Positions 1-8,704 of a stretch of DNA of 64,000 nucleotides are shown here, in pieces. Position numbers and translations under genes: made by a program. Positions within the stretch are counted from its first letter, which is position 1, and every line of letters starts with the position of its first letter. Source of the DNA: Marivita cryptomonadis. GTDB taxonomy: Bacteria; Pseudomonadota; Alphaproteobacteria; Rhodobacterales; Rhodobacteraceae. The stretch lies in assembly GCF_002115725.1 (NCBI RefSeq), contig NZ_JFKD01000007.1, positions 1-64,000 on the forward strand, in the 5' to 3' direction. Under the pieces are notes generated by a model, which was not told the origin of the DNA, did not search any database, and was given only the letters and a program-made list of their open reading frames with translations.

Positions 1-162
1 TCTGAGGCGGATTTCATCATTCTGGATCTGGGATCAACGCCCGCGATTTCTCAGCGGAGTTCACGGGCGGCGGATATCTGGGAGGCGGTGTTCCCGACGA
101 TCATGATGGGCGATGACCGCGCGGTGTCAGGGGTTTGGTTAATGGGGGAGAGGTTGGGGTGA
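1..162 (+). CDS. guaD: Guanine deaminase, C-terminal fragment (cut by the window edge)
   Basis: Frame 1 is open from the first base to a TGA at 160-162 and encodes the last 53 residues of a protein. The segment ADFIILDLGSTPAI, followed by a helix and then MGDDRAVSGVWLMGERLG, matches the end of bacterial guanine deaminases, where the amidohydrolase barrel is followed by a beta-sandwich strand and the conserved (T/M)xGDDR stretch. Guanine deaminase converts guanine to xanthine in the cytoplasm. The catalytic residues lie upstream of the window, so activity cannot be judged. A second purine-type deaminase lies at 3327-4658, which fits a purine catabolism neighbourhood. Confidence 0.75.
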   Translation, partial: SEADFIILDLGSTPAISQRSSRAADIWEAVFPTIMMGDDRAVSGVWLMGERLG

Positions 163-221
163 GGGGCAGTTGAGCAATGGAAGCGGTCCTCTGCAATATT
201 GCAAAGGTCTTGAACGGAAAA

Positions 222-380
222 TTACAGGCCTCGCGTGAACCGTAGGTAGGCGACGAATAATCCGAACCCAAACAATACTACAAAGAACAACCGCTGAATT
301 GCAGAAGTCCATCTATTGCCGGTATTTTTCTTTGAGTAGCGCTCAGAGAACCAGCAGGTTAGGTCCCTTAAACCAAGCAT
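222..380 (-). CDS. Possible small single-span membrane protein, 52 aa
   Basis: An ATG at 378-380 is preceded on the minus strand by a strong AGGAGG ribosome binding site about six bases upstream. The frame runs 52 codons to TAA at 222-224. The N-terminal half is polar and basic (MLGLRDLTCW, then SERYSKKNTGNRW). Residues 31-48 are a hydrophobic stretch (LFFVVLFGFGLFVAYLRF) that could form one membrane helix with a basic C-terminal end. No family is recognised. The Shine-Dalgarno sequence and the hydrophobic segment argue for a real gene; its size and the lack of homology argue for caution. Confidence 0.45.
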   Translation of the reverse strand: MLGLRDLTCWFSERYSKKNTGNRWTSAIQRLFFVVLFGFGLFVAYLRFTRGL

Positions 381-490
381 CGAAATACCTCCTCGGCACT
401 ACCTTCATTCCGACGTTAGTATGATCTGCTTATAGTTTCCATGACGACGATGGGCTCACAGCCGAAACTCGAAGCAAGAGCAAGTGGTAT

Positions 491-527
491 AAAAAAACCG
501 CGCCCGGGTAGCCCCGGCGCGGCTTTT
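491..527 (-). terminator. Intrinsic terminator of rpmG
   Basis: Read on the minus strand, a GC-rich hairpin (CCGCGCC paired with GGGCGCGG around a short loop) is followed directly by seven T residues. It lies about 27 bases after the rpmG stop codon. Confidence 0.8.
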
Positions 528-553
528 CTTCACTGTCCGTGTGAACGGAAGGC

Positions 554-721
554 TTACTTGATTTTGCCTTCTTTGTACTCGACGTGCTTGCGCGCGACGG
601 GGTCGTACTTCCGAACAGACATCTTTTCCGTCATCGTCCGCGCGTTTTTCTTGGTCACATAGAAATGACCCGTTCCCGCAGACGAGTTCAGGCGGATTTT
701 GATTGTGGTCGGCTTCGCCAT
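554..721 (-). CDS. rpmG: 50S ribosomal protein L33
   Basis: A 55-residue protein starting [20 protein letters not shown] and ending in a lysine-rich tail ([10 protein letters not shown]), the size and pattern of bacterial L33. It is a small component of the large ribosomal subunit near the E site. This is the zinc-free form: the two CxxC pairs of the C+ type are absent. The frame is open 24 codons further upstream, but the internal ATG at 719-721 gives the family start. The gene is monocistronic and ends in a strong intrinsic terminator. Confidence 0.97.
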   Translation of the reverse strand: MAKPTTIKIRLNSSAGTGHFYVTKKNARTMTEKMSVRKYDPVARKHVEYKEGKIK

Positions 722-845
722 GGGTCGTCTCCTGCACCGGGCAAAGGATGCCCGTGAATTCCAGTATGAAGGCTGCCTTCTACCCGCGCGCACGGGTGAG
801 TCAACCCTTCTTGCGGGACTTCGTCGTCAAAACGGCCACAAAAAA

Positions 846-1224
846 CGCGCGGAGGGCCTGTAAGCCGGATTCTGTCCCCCTTGGGTTGCCCCAAGGATAG
901 ATGACCATTCCTCTGGGACCGATGTTGCCATCGGCCTCGTGCTGCCAACCCGGGGATCTGGGCTGAAGCGACCCTGCCGACACGCGGCGCGATCCCCCTA
1001 TTCGGCATTGCTCCCGGTGGGGCTTGCCATGCGGGGGCTGTTGCCAGCCCCCCGGTGGGCTCTTACCCCACCGTTTCACCCTTACCCCGATCGAAATCGG
1101 GGCGGTCTGTTCTCTGTGGCGCTTTCCGTCAGGTTGCCCTGCCCGGGCGTTACCCGGCACCATTGCTTCAGGGAGTCCGGACTTTCCTCCCCCATATAGG
1201 GGCGGCCATCCGGCCCTCCGCGCG
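846..1224 (-). ncRNA. rnpB: RNase P RNA (catalytic RNA, bacterial type A)
   Basis: On the minus strand the conserved core GAGGAAAGTCCGGACTCC and the near-terminal AGAATCCGGCTTACAGGCCC are both present, along with the GGGTAA-type and GGTGGGGTAAGAG internal boxes. The outer P1 helix closes perfectly: CGCGCGGAGGGCC at the 5' end (complement of 1212-1224) pairs with the 3' strand at 846-858, then a T-run follows. The span is about 379 nt, as expected for alphaproteobacteria. With the RnpA protein it removes 5' leaders from tRNA precursors. The short plus-strand frames across it are not genes. Confidence 0.97.
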
Positions 1225-1284
1225 AGACGTGGGGTAGGGCAAGTGCCTGTTGCGGTCAATCACCATGCGACCGCGCCACAGTCC

Positions 1285-1337
1285 GTTCTTCTTCTTTTCT
1301 GAAATATGTCGGGGGGTTTGGGGGGCTGGCCCCCCAA
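1285..1337 (-). repeat. Dispersed intergenic repeat, copy 1 (hairpin plus purine-rich tail)
   Basis: On the minus strand, a hairpin of TTGGGGGGC paired with GCCCCCCAA (1318-1337) is followed by CCCCCCGACATATTTCAG and AAAAGAAGAAG. The same order, a GC hairpin then a TATTT block then a purine-rich AAAGAAG block, recurs at five other intergenic sites in the window. It lies just after the stop of the alpha/beta hydrolase gene and may serve as its 3' end. Confidence 0.55.
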
Positions 1338-1369
1338 TACATCGGATCGGTATGTGCCGTTCCGATGCT

Positions 1370-2080
1370 CTATCGCAGAACGTATGGCTGGTGCAGCCAT
1401 TCCCAGAGCGCGTCATTGGTCTCGTCCGGGGTTTCCAGCGTCGGCAGGTGTCCGGCGTCCTCGAGCACCACCAGCCGTGCGTGCGGGATCAGTTCGGCCA
1501 TAAAGGTATGACGCTTGACGGGACACAGCGCATCATGCGCACCGCAAAGCACCAGCGCGGGTTGGCGGATCTTGCGAAGCGTCGATTGCTGGTCGCGGCG
1601 GCGTTGCAACGCGCGCGATTGGTGGACAAAGACTTCCGGTCCCAAAGTGTGCGCCATGTCCATCACCGTTTGCAGCACTGCGGGGCGGCGGGGGCCGGGG
1701 GAAAGGTAGTTGGGTTTCAGCTCGTCGCGCATTACCTCGGTCAGCTTGCCCGATTTCACCTTGACGATCTGCGGTTCGCGGTTGGCGGCAACGGGGGGCG
1801 TTTCGGCAAGGCAATTGGTGTCCATGAGCGCCACGCGTGTCACCCGTTCAGGTGCCCGGCGCAGGATCTCCATCGCCACAATGCCCCCCATGCTCAGACC
1901 GGCCAGAGCGAATTTGGTCGGCAAAAGCGGCAGGATGGCCGACGCGATCTCCTCGATCCGCTGGCCATGGGTGATCGGCGCGACCATCACCGGATGGGTG
2001 GCGGAAAACGCCCTGATTTGCGGCTCATAAAGCCGCGCGTCGCACATCATGCCGGGCAGAAAGACGACGGGTTCTATCAT
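1370..2080 (-). CDS. Alpha/beta-fold hydrolase
   Basis: 236 residues with the alpha/beta hydrolase pattern. A beta strand and oxyanion region (VVFLPGMMCDARLYEPQI) come at the N terminus, the nucleophile elbow GLSMGG at about residues 61-66, and a late acid/His pair (CGAHDALCP and EDAGHLPTLE). Ser, Asp and His are therefore all present. There is no lid large enough to suggest a lipase. The substrate is unknown. It starts three bases after the MetE-like gene ends on the same strand, so the two are probably co-transcribed. Confidence 0.8.
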   Translation of the reverse strand: MIEPVVFLPGMMCDARLYEPQIRAFSATHPVMVAPITHGQRIEEIASAILPLLPTKFALAGLSMGGIVAMEILRRAPERVTRVALMDTNCLAETPPVAANREPQIVKVKSGKLTEVMRDELKPNYLSPGPRRPAVLQTVMDMAHTLGPEVFVHQSRALQRRRDQQSTLRKIRQPALVLCGAHDALCPVKRHTFMAELIPHARLVVLEDAGHLPTLETPDETNDALWEWLHQPYVLR

Positions 2081-2083
2081 GGC

Positions 2084-3217
2084 TCAGAGACGCGCAGACG
2101 CAAGTGCGGCGCCCTTGGCCAATGTTTCAAGCTTGGCATAAGCAATCTCGGGGTCCACCGCGCCAAACCCCGCAAATGTCCCGAAGCCGCAATCGCTGCC
2201 TGCGATCACGCGGTCCGCACCGACGATTTCGGCAAAACGTTCGATCCGCTGGGCTACCACTTCAGGGTGCTCGACGAAGTTGGTGGTCGAATCGATCACG
2301 CCGGGCACCAGCACCATGTCCTCGGGGATCTCGGCCTTGCGGTCGCGAAACACAGTCCATTCATGGGCGTGGCGGGGGTTCGACGTCTCGAAAAGCACTT
2401 GTCCTGCGCGCACCTTCATCAGGGTTGGGAACACGGTGTCCATGTCGATGTCGCAGACATGGGGGCCTTCGTAGTTGCCCCAGCAAATATGCACACGCAC
2501 GCGGGCGGGGTCGATCCCGTCCAGCGCGTGGTTCATCGCCTCGACATGGGCATCGGCGATCTTGACGAATTCGGCATCGGTCAGATCGGTGAAGATCATG
2601 TGCCGCGACAGCGCCAGATCGGGGCAGTCGAGTTGCAGCATCAGACCGCTGTCCACAATGGTGCGGTATTCGTCGCGCATCGCGTCTGCCAAAGCAGCCA
2701 AATAAGCATCGCGGGTCGGGTAAAAATCATTCTGCAGAAAGAGCGAAATCACACCGGGGGAAGCGGCATTCATGAACGCCTCAGTCGCGCCATGCGCAGC
2801 CATCCCGGCCTTCAGGTTAGAGATGTCGGTTTCCAACTCGCCCTGACCCTTTGATTTGACCTCACCCACACACATGGGGCGCGCATATTTCGGTGTGCCG
2901 CCATCATCTTTCAGCCGTTCAAGGAAAGTCGGGTAGAGCTTCAGATCCGCCGGTGCATTGCGCGGGCTGTCGCCGTCAAACCCGGTGTAGCGGTCTTTGA
3001 CATAGGTGGCGTAGCTGATCTTGGATGTCTCGCCGTCCGACACCACGTCGATGCCTGCTTCGACCTGCCTGCGCACGGTATTGCTGGCGGCCTCGGTCAT
3101 CGCTGCGTCAAACGCGGTGCTGTCATAGTCCTGACGGTTTTCGCGTGCGAAGATGAAATCCACCACCTTCTGCGTGCGCGGCAGCGATCCGACATGGGTG
3201 GTCTTGATGCGTGTCAT
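2084..3217 (-). CDS. Cobalamin-independent methionine synthase II family protein (MetE C-terminal-like)
   Basis: 377 residues starting MTRIKTTHVGSLPR, the typical opening of the stand-alone MetE C-terminal barrel. Metal-ligand type segments are visible: VRVHICWGNYEGPH (His, Cys) and a late IAGSDCGFGTF with the second zinc-type Cys. The MetE N-terminal domain is absent, so this is a core-barrel paralogue that acts on an unknown methyl donor and thiol rather than a full methionine synthase. The upstream ATG at 3293 was rejected because the family begins at MTRIK. It sits between the amidohydrolase and hydrolase genes, probably in one operon. Confidence 0.82.
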   Translation of the reverse strand: MTRIKTTHVGSLPRTQKVVDFIFARENRQDYDSTAFDAAMTEAASNTVRRQVEAGIDVVSDGETSKISYATYVKDRYTGFDGDSPRNAPADLKLYPTFLERLKDDGGTPKYARPMCVGEVKSKGQGELETDISNLKAGMAAHGATEAFMNAASPGVISLFLQNDFYPTRDAYLAALADAMRDEYRTIVDSGLMLQLDCPDLALSRHMIFTDLTDAEFVKIADAHVEAMNHALDGIDPARVRVHICWGNYEGPHVCDIDMDTVFPTLMKVRAGQVLFETSNPRHAHEWTVFRDRKAEIPEDMVLVPGVIDSTTNFVEHPEVVAQRIERFAEIVGADRVIAGSDCGFGTFAGFGAVDPEIAYAKLETLAKGAALASARL

Positions 3218-3297
3218 CGGCGCGGCCCCTTGGTCTGCATAGGTTTGCAGCGACACTAACAAATCATGCGCGGTGTGCCAGATGATATGACGCATCT

Positions 3298-3323
3298 GCC
3301 AAAGCTTTTCGAAAAGCTTTGGC
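3298..3323. repeat. 26-bp perfect palindrome with TTCGAA centre
   Basis: The sequence from 3298 to 3323 is identical to its own reverse complement: half-site GCCAAAGCTTTTC, centre TTCGAA. It lies between the stop of the amidohydrolase gene (3327) and the start of the MetE-like gene (3217), both minus strand. It is the longest member of the palindrome family described in the findings. Confidence 0.85.
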
Positions 3324-3326
3324 GGC

Positions 3327-4658
3327 TCACCCCATCAGCGCGCGCGCCAATGCGTTCTGCCGTTCAACCACGCGCGGCAGATCGATGCTGGTCACATGAC
3401 CGTCTTGCACGATTTGGCGACCTTCGACCAACAGGTGCTTCACCCGTGTCGGCCCCGCCATGAGAAGCGCTGCCGGATCCCAGCTTCCGGCGCTCTCAAC
3501 GCCGGTCACGTCCCAGATGGCGATATCGGCACGTTTGCCAAGGGCGATCTGGCCACAATCGGGGCGACCCAGAACCTCAGCCCCGCCACGGGTGGCGATG
3601 AAAAGCGCTTCCCGCGCGCTCATGGCGTTTGCGCCATTGGCGACCCGTTGCAGCAACATGGCCTGTCGTGCCTCTGCCACCAGATTGCCCGCGTCATTGC
3701 TGGCCGATCCGTCGACTCCTAGACCCACCGGCACGCCTGCGTCGCGCATGGCACGGACCGGCGCGATGCCGGATCCAAGGCGGCAGTTAGAGCAGGGGCA
3801 ATGCGCCACCCCGGTGCGGGATTTGGCGAAGAGGTCGATTTCTTTCCCGTCGAGTTTCACGCAATGTGCGTGCCAGACATCGGGGCCTGTCCAACCAAGG
3901 TCTTCGGCATATTGGCCGGGGCGGCAGCCGAACTTTTCAAGGGAATAGGCGATGTCCTCGTCATTTTCGGCCAAATGGGTGTGCAGCATCACCCCCTTGT
4001 CGCGGGCCAGAAGGGCCGCGTCGCGCATCAGGTCACGACTGACCGAAAAGGGCGAACAGGGGGCAACACCCACCCGCACCATGGCGCCTTCGCGCGGGTC
4101 GTGATGGGCGTCGATGACACGGATACAGTCTTCTAGGATCGCCGCCTCATCTTCGACCAAAGCATCCGGCGGCAAACCGCCATCGCTTTCGCCGATGCTC
4201 ATCGCGCCGCGCGTGGGGTGAAACCGCATCCCGATCTCGTTAGCGGCGGCAATGGTATCATCCAGCCGCGCGCCATTTGGATAGAGGTACAAGTGATCCG
4301 AAGTCAGCGTACACCCTGAAAGCGCCAGTTCGGCCAGCCCGATCTGGGCCGAGGTGAACATCTCGTCGGGGCCAAAGCGCGACCAGATCGGGTAGAGCGT
4401 CTGCAACCACCCAAAGAGCAGTGCATCCTGCCCACCGGGCACCGCGCGGGTCAGCGTCTGGTAGAGGTGGTGGTGTGTGTTCACCAGCCCCGGTGTGACA
4501 ACGCAGCCTGTGGCGTCGATTGTATCCTCGGCACCGGTCAATCCTGTGCCAATGTCGGTGATGACACCGTTTTCGACACGAATGTCCGCCTGCGCCAGTT
4601 CCGACAGGGTGGCGTCCATCGTGACGACGGTGGTTGCGTTTTTGATCAGGATGGCCAT
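3327..4658 (-). CDS. Amidohydrolase, 8-oxoguanine deaminase-like
   Basis: 443 residues of the cytosine/guanine deaminase-type amidohydrolase superfamily. Metal ligands are visible as the HHH in NTHHHLYQTL (about residues 62-65), HTHLAEND (about 226-233), HAHCVKL and the catalytic Asp in GLGVDGSASND. The combination of SDHLYLYP and VDGSASND with CPCSNCRLGSG resembles 8-oxoguanine deaminases (8-oxoguanine to urate), a family closely related to the triazine hydrolases. The start MAILIKNATTVV was chosen over an upstream ATG because it fits the family. Substrate assignment is by family resemblance. Confidence 0.75.
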   Translation of the reverse strand: MAILIKNATTVVTMDATLSELAQADIRVENGVITDIGTGLTGAEDTIDATGCVVTPGLVNTHHHLYQTLTRAVPGGQDALLFGWLQTLYPIWSRFGPDEMFTSAQIGLAELALSGCTLTSDHLYLYPNGARLDDTIAAANEIGMRFHPTRGAMSIGESDGGLPPDALVEDEAAILEDCIRVIDAHHDPREGAMVRVGVAPCSPFSVSRDLMRDAALLARDKGVMLHTHLAENDEDIAYSLEKFGCRPGQYAEDLGWTGPDVWHAHCVKLDGKEIDLFAKSRTGVAHCPCSNCRLGSGIAPVRAMRDAGVPVGLGVDGSASNDAGNLVAEARQAMLLQRVANGANAMSAREALFIATRGGAEVLGRPDCGQIALGKRADIAIWDVTGVESAGSWDPAALLMAGPTRVKHLLVEGRQIVQDGHVTSIDLPRVVERQNALARALMG

Positions 4659-4775
4659 GCCGTTCCCTCCACACAAAATGTGCCCTTTTCGGTGTGGATA
4701 ACCGCCGGGGCGACAGAAAAGGAGCGGAAGGACTCGCCCAGGCGGGATCAGGTGTAACGCGAAATGCCGCGTTTG

Positions 4776-5576
4776 TCAGCCATTGAGAAGCGCCAAGGCC
4801 GCTGCGTGCAGCTCTGGCGTGGCCGCTGCCAGCGCAGTGCCGCCGTCATGTGCCGGAGACCCGTCCCATTGTGTGACGACGCCGCCTGCCGCTTCGATCA
4901 CGGCGATTGGCGCCTGAATATCATAGGCATTGAGCCCTGCTTCGATCACCAGATCAATCTGCCCGGCCGCCAAAAGCGCATAGGCATAGCAATCGCAGCC
5001 ATAGCGGGTCAGCTTGACCGTGGGGGTGACGCGCTGGAACGCCTGACGTTGGGCATCTGTGCCAATCTCGGGAAAGGTCGAGAACAGGATGGCTTGGGAC
5101 AGATCGGTGGTCGATTTGGTGCCAAGTGTGTCGCTGCGCCCCGGACCTGCCCAGTTACAGCGACCAAGCCCGCCCATGAACCGTTCCCCGACATAGGGTT
5201 GGTCGATCATGCCCATGACTGGGCCGGTGTCATCGGAAAGCGCGATCAGCACGCCCCATGTTGGGGTCCCACTGATGAAAGACCGTGTCCCATCGATTGG
5301 ATCAAGCACCCATGTGAGGCCACTTGTGCCTGCGACGCTGCCATGTTCTTCACCCAGAATGCCGTCATCGGGGCGCAGATCGGCAAGCACATCGCGCATT
5401 GCGGTTTCCGCCGCGCGGTCGGCGATGGTGACGGGATCGAACCCGCCTGCCAGCTTGTTGTCGGCGGTCAGTCCAACAGAACGGAAATGTGGCAAGATCG
5501 CCGCGCGGGCGGCATCTGCCATGCGTTCGGCCACTGACCAAAGGTCAGCGGCATCGTCCGAAGTGAATTTTGTCAT
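4776..5576 (-). CDS. hisN: Histidinol-phosphatase, inositol monophosphatase family
   Basis: 266 residues with the magnesium-dependent IMPase motifs in order: GEEHG (about 75-79), DPIDGTRSF (about 92-100) and YDIQAPIAVIEAAGG near the C terminus. The AAPI-type variation and overall length fit the HisN group, which removes phosphate from L-histidinol phosphate in histidine synthesis. The other histidine genes in the window (hisE, F, A, H, B) lie 15-20 kb away. An inositol or sugar phosphatase role cannot be excluded from motifs alone. Confidence 0.8.
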   Translation of the reverse strand: MTKFTSDDAADLWSVAERMADAARAAILPHFRSVGLTADNKLAGGFDPVTIADRAAETAMRDVLADLRPDDGILGEEHGSVAGTSGLTWVLDPIDGTRSFISGTPTWGVLIALSDDTGPVMGMIDQPYVGERFMGGLGRCNWAGPGRSDTLGTKSTTDLSQAILFSTFPEIGTDAQRQAFQRVTPTVKLTRYGCDCYAYALLAAGQIDLVIEAGLNAYDIQAPIAVIEAAGGVVTQWDGSPAHDGGTALAAATPELHAAALALLNG

Positions 5577-5629
5577 GAAGTGCCTCCTGCAAGCAGCCCG
5601 ACAAGGGCTACCTCAGGCGGCTTTGCTGC

Positions 5630-6010
5630 TCAAGCGACGTCTGACAACACGCGCGCCAGTTCGAACAGGCGACGACGTTGGTTTTCGGGGATCGAATAGT
5701 AAGACCGGATCAGATCCAGTGCTTCCTTGTCACCCAAGAGATCAGCCGGGATCGCCTCGGCGCCGACTGTCTGCGCCTCTTTCTTCTCGGCGTCTTCGAT
5801 GCCTTCGAAGAAGAAGGCAACCGGCACGTCCAAGGCGTCTGCAATATCCCAGAGGCGGGACGCGCTGACGCGATTTGCGCCGGTTTCGTATTTCTGGATC
5901 TGCTGGAATTTGATCCCGACTTTTTCAGCCAGTTGCTGCTGGGTCATCCCGACCAGCCAGCGCCGATGCCGAACCCGCTTACCCACATGGACGTCAACAG
6001 GATGTGCCAT
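5630..6010 (-). CDS. XRE-family helix-turn-helix transcriptional regulator
   Basis: 126 residues. The N-terminal XRE/Cro DNA-binding domain runs through KRVRHRRWLVGMTQQQLAEK and continues to a QIQKYETGANRVSASRLWDIA segment (residues about 10-65). The C-terminal third contains a coil and a helical segment ending FELARVLSDVA. The protein resembles the short alphaproteobacterial XRE regulators found beside hisN. ATG at 6008-6010 has a GGGAG site at the right distance; the longer frame would need a TTG. Target genes are unknown. Confidence 0.85.
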   Translation of the reverse strand: MAHPVDVHVGKRVRHRRWLVGMTQQQLAEKVGIKFQQIQKYETGANRVSASRLWDIADALDVPVAFFFEGIEDAEKKEAQTVGAEAIPADLLGDKEALDLIRSYYSIPENQRRRLFELARVLSDVA

Positions 6011-6305
6011 CTTGCTCCCTTTCGCCAAACTTTACTTCGTCTTTTTGTTTCGGACAGGAAGATAGGCAAAGGTGCTTTCGCAAGGCTTAAGCAGAACAAC
6101 CTATCCGTTTATTGATGGCCGGACGCTATAGTATGACAGGTATGAGGGCAAGAAAATTGGTCTGCGTCTTCCGAAAAACATTCACGCATTTCAATAACTC
6201 GCAGGTTTTTGTGGTCGTGTTAACGCAAACACTCTGATGCCCGCGTGACAGTGACGTGCGCGTAAGCCAAAGTCATATCGTGAAAATTTAATTTGGGAGC
6301 CCGCT

Positions 6306-7268
6306 TTGAAGGCGTTTCAGGTCCACAGTCACGATGCCGCACCGAAAATCCACGATGTGGTCATGCCGGAACCCGCAGTAGGTGAGATTCGGGTACGAAT
6401 CCACGCCTGTGGGTTGAATTTCGCCGATCTTCTGATGGTCAAAGGCACCTATCAGGACACGCCAGAGTTGCCATTCACGCTTGGTATGGAGGTGTCTGGC
6501 ACCGTCGATGCACTGGGGGCAGAGGTCGAGGGATTCGCTTTGGGTGACCGTGTCGCAGTGTTCGGGGGACAGGGCGGGCTGGCTGAATTCGGCTGTTTTG
6601 ACGCGCGCCGGGCGGTGCACCTGCCAGATGCGATGTCTATGGTCGATGCGGCGGCGTTTCAAATCGCGTATGGCACCAGCCATGTGGCGCTCGACCACCG
6701 GGCACGGTTGCAGCCGGGCGAGACTTTGCTGGTGCTGGGGGCTGCCGGGGGCGTTGGGTTGACGGCGGTCGAGATCGGCAAATTGATGGGAGCTAAGGTC
6801 GTGGCTTGCGCGCGCGGGGCGGCCAAGCTTGACGCGGCCAAGGCGGCGGGGGCGGATCACCTTATCGACGCCGAGACGCAGGACATTCGAACCGAAATGA
6901 AAACCTTAGGCGGTGCCGACGTGGTTTATGATCCGGTCGGGGGCGAACAGTTTATGGCGGCCTTCCGATCCTGCAAACCAGAGGCGCGGCTTTTGCCGAT
7001 TGGTTTTGCCAGCGGAGACGTGCCACAGATCAAGTCCAACCACCTGCTCGTCAAGAACCTGTCGGTTCTGGGAGTGTATTGGGGCGGATATCTGCAATTC
7101 CGGCCCAAAGTGGTGACCGACAGCCTGGCGACCTTGATGGAGTGGTATTGTGCGGGTCGGCTGACGCCGCATGTGAGCCACGTTCTCGCGCTTGATGCGG
7201 CCAACGAAGGGCTTGAACTTTTGCGCAGCCGTGCGTCCACTGGCAAGGTTGTTGTCACCATCGCCTGA
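6306..7268 (+). CDS. NADPH:quinone oxidoreductase family protein (zinc-free MDR)
   Basis: 320 residues of the medium-chain dehydrogenase/reductase superfamily, quinone oxidoreductase branch. GroES-like residues are at the N terminus (GLNFADLLMVKGTYQ, LGMEVSGTVDALG). The nucleotide-binding glycine motif is LGAAGGVGLTAVEIG at about 143-157. The zinc ligands of alcohol dehydrogenases are absent. The start codon is TTG at 6306 with a GGGAG site just upstream; no ATG fits the family N terminus. It probably reduces quinones or activated double bonds with NADPH. It is divergent from the XRE gene. Confidence 0.85.
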   Translation: MKAFQVHSHDAAPKIHDVVMPEPAVGEIRVRIHACGLNFADLLMVKGTYQDTPELPFTLGMEVSGTVDALGAEVEGFALGDRVAVFGGQGGLAEFGCFDARRAVHLPDAMSMVDAAAFQIAYGTSHVALDHRARLQPGETLLVLGAAGGVGLTAVEIGKLMGAKVVACARGAAKLDAAKAAGADHLIDAETQDIRTEMKTLGGADVVYDPVGGEQFMAAFRSCKPEARLLPIGFASGDVPQIKSNHLLVKNLSVLGVYWGGYLQFRPKVVTDSLATLMEWYCAGRLTPHVSHVLALDAANEGLELLRSRASTGKVVVTIA

Positions 7269-7318
7269 AACCGCTTGAACGCGGTTTTGAGACCGCGTCC
7301 AAGGCCCTTCAAAAAGCC

Positions 7319-8194
7319 TTACTCTGCCGCGCGCAGGTCCACGCCTGAAATCGCCGCGAATTCCCGCCGCAAAAGATCGCATAGCGGCTCAATGATCTGC
7401 GGTCGGGCCGTACCGCGATAGAGCGCCACCGATTGGTATCCAAGATCCGGCAGATTCGCGCTGGCCGGGATCGCTTCGAACTGCGGCGGCTCGTGACCTT
7501 CGAGCACCGAAGTCACCGCCAGATCGGCGCTCACCGCCACGTCGATGGCGCGGTCGCTGTCCGAGGACAGCACGAGATCCCATTTCTCACCGCTTTTTTC
7601 CAGTGTGCTCAGCGCCACGGGCCGGAACGAACAATGATTGCAGAACGCAACGGGCAGGGGGGACACTTTCCAAGCCTGCCCACCAGGTGCGCCATACCAG
7701 CGCAGCGGAACTTTCATCAGAATCTCGGCGGCACCGTCGGGCTTGGTTTCGGTGGTCAGGATCACATCCACCTCTCCCCGTGCGAACCGTTCCCTGAGGT
7801 CGCTGGAATAAGAACTGTGCAACTGCACTTTCACCCGGGGAAAATCACGCTGCATCGCTTTCATCACATTGGGAATGGCGGGGTAGATGATGTCATGCGG
7901 CACCCCGAGGATGATTTCACCTTCCCAGACCGTATTTGTCAGTTTGCCGTAAACCTCGTCGTTCAGATCGACGATGCGCCGGGCATAGGTCAAGAGTTGC
8001 TCTCCCGCGGATGTGAGCGCGACACCACGTCCCTGTCGGTCGAGCAGGGTCAGATCAAGGCTTTCCTCAAGCCGTTTGATCTGCATCGACACCGCCGATT
8101 GCGTCAGGTTCAGAAAAGATGCCGCCCGGGTTACGCCGCCCGCGTCGGCCACCGCAATGAAAGAGCGCAGCGTCGTGATGTCGAGGTTTCGCAT
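7319..8194 (-). CDS. LysR-type transcriptional regulator
   Basis: 291 residues. The winged helix-turn-helix domain is typical (TLRSFIAVADAGGVTRAASF and LNLTQSAVSMQIKRLEESL, residues about 7-45), followed by a linker helix and a periplasmic-binding-like effector domain. LysR proteins usually control a divergent neighbour; here that is the small DUF1127 gene at 8319. The Bax-inhibitor family gene and the convergent quinone reductase are other candidates. The co-inducer is unknown. Confidence 0.88.
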   Translation of the reverse strand: MRNLDITTLRSFIAVADAGGVTRAASFLNLTQSAVSMQIKRLEESLDLTLLDRQGRGVALTSAGEQLLTYARRIVDLNDEVYGKLTNTVWEGEIILGVPHDIIYPAIPNVMKAMQRDFPRVKVQLHSSYSSDLRERFARGEVDVILTTETKPDGAAEILMKVPLRWYGAPGGQAWKVSPLPVAFCNHCSFRPVALSTLEKSGEKWDLVLSSDSDRAIDVAVSADLAVTSVLEGHEPPQFEAIPASANLPDLGYQSVALYRGTARPQIIEPLCDLLRREFAAISGVDLRAAE

Positions 8195-8318
8195 GCATCA
8201 CAATCCATGATGATTGAGTTCAATAACATTCGTTTCACAAATGACGATAGCAGGACCATATACATCAGGCAATACGATGGTTGGCCTCCCAATCATCACG
8301 AAACAAAAGGTAAAAGAC

Positions 8319-8540
8319 ATGCAAAGCTTGATGAACACCGGTTTGGGCCACGCCGCTCTGACCGCCCCCCGCCGCAGCCTGATGGCCCGTATCTCGAGCG
8401 CCATGGCGCTGCACCGCAGCCGAGCCCGTCTGGCGTCGCTTGATGCGCATCTTCTGGACGATATCGGTCTGGATCGTCGCACAGCCGAAGCCGAGGCAAA
8501 CCGCCCCCTTTGGGACGCGCCGGCTTCATGGACGAAGTGA
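8319..8540 (+). CDS. DUF1127 domain protein, 73 aa
   Basis: The C-terminal half carries the DUF1127 signature: ARLASLDAHLLDDIGLDRRT followed by EAEANRPLWDAPASW, an arginine-rich helix and then the D(I)GL motif. ATG at 8319 was chosen because AAAGG lies nine bases upstream; the longer frame from 8214 starts inside the divergent promoter. Small DUF1127 proteins can bind RNA (CcaF1 of Rhodobacter sphaeroides). This is one of three such proteins in the window. Confidence 0.8.
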   Translation: MQSLMNTGLGHAALTAPRRSLMARISSAMALHRSRARLASLDAHLLDDIGLDRRTAEAEANRPLWDAPASWTK

Positions 8541-8704
8541 TCACAGGCAGTCCGGCACGCAAGATTGCTTAAAAATGTATATGTCATGCATTTTTTGGCG
8601 GTAAGAATGTGTCGGACTGCTTGAAATATCCCCCCGAAGCCCCGATATTCTGAACATCTGCCCCCGCAGGTGCGGCGGGCATCCATTTTATTTCGGAGGG
8701 ATGA

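Noticed and set aside
1250..2854. Plus-strand open frame of 534 codons
   Set aside because: Antisense of the alpha/beta hydrolase and MetE-like genes. The translation shows no domain and is rich in His, Arg and Gly, as expected for a GC-rich shadow frame.
7265..7316. Inverted repeats between the quinone reductase and LysR genes (AACCGC/GCGGTT and AAGGC/GCCTT)
   Set aside because: They resemble the palindrome family but have imperfect centres; they may be an ordinary bidirectional terminator.
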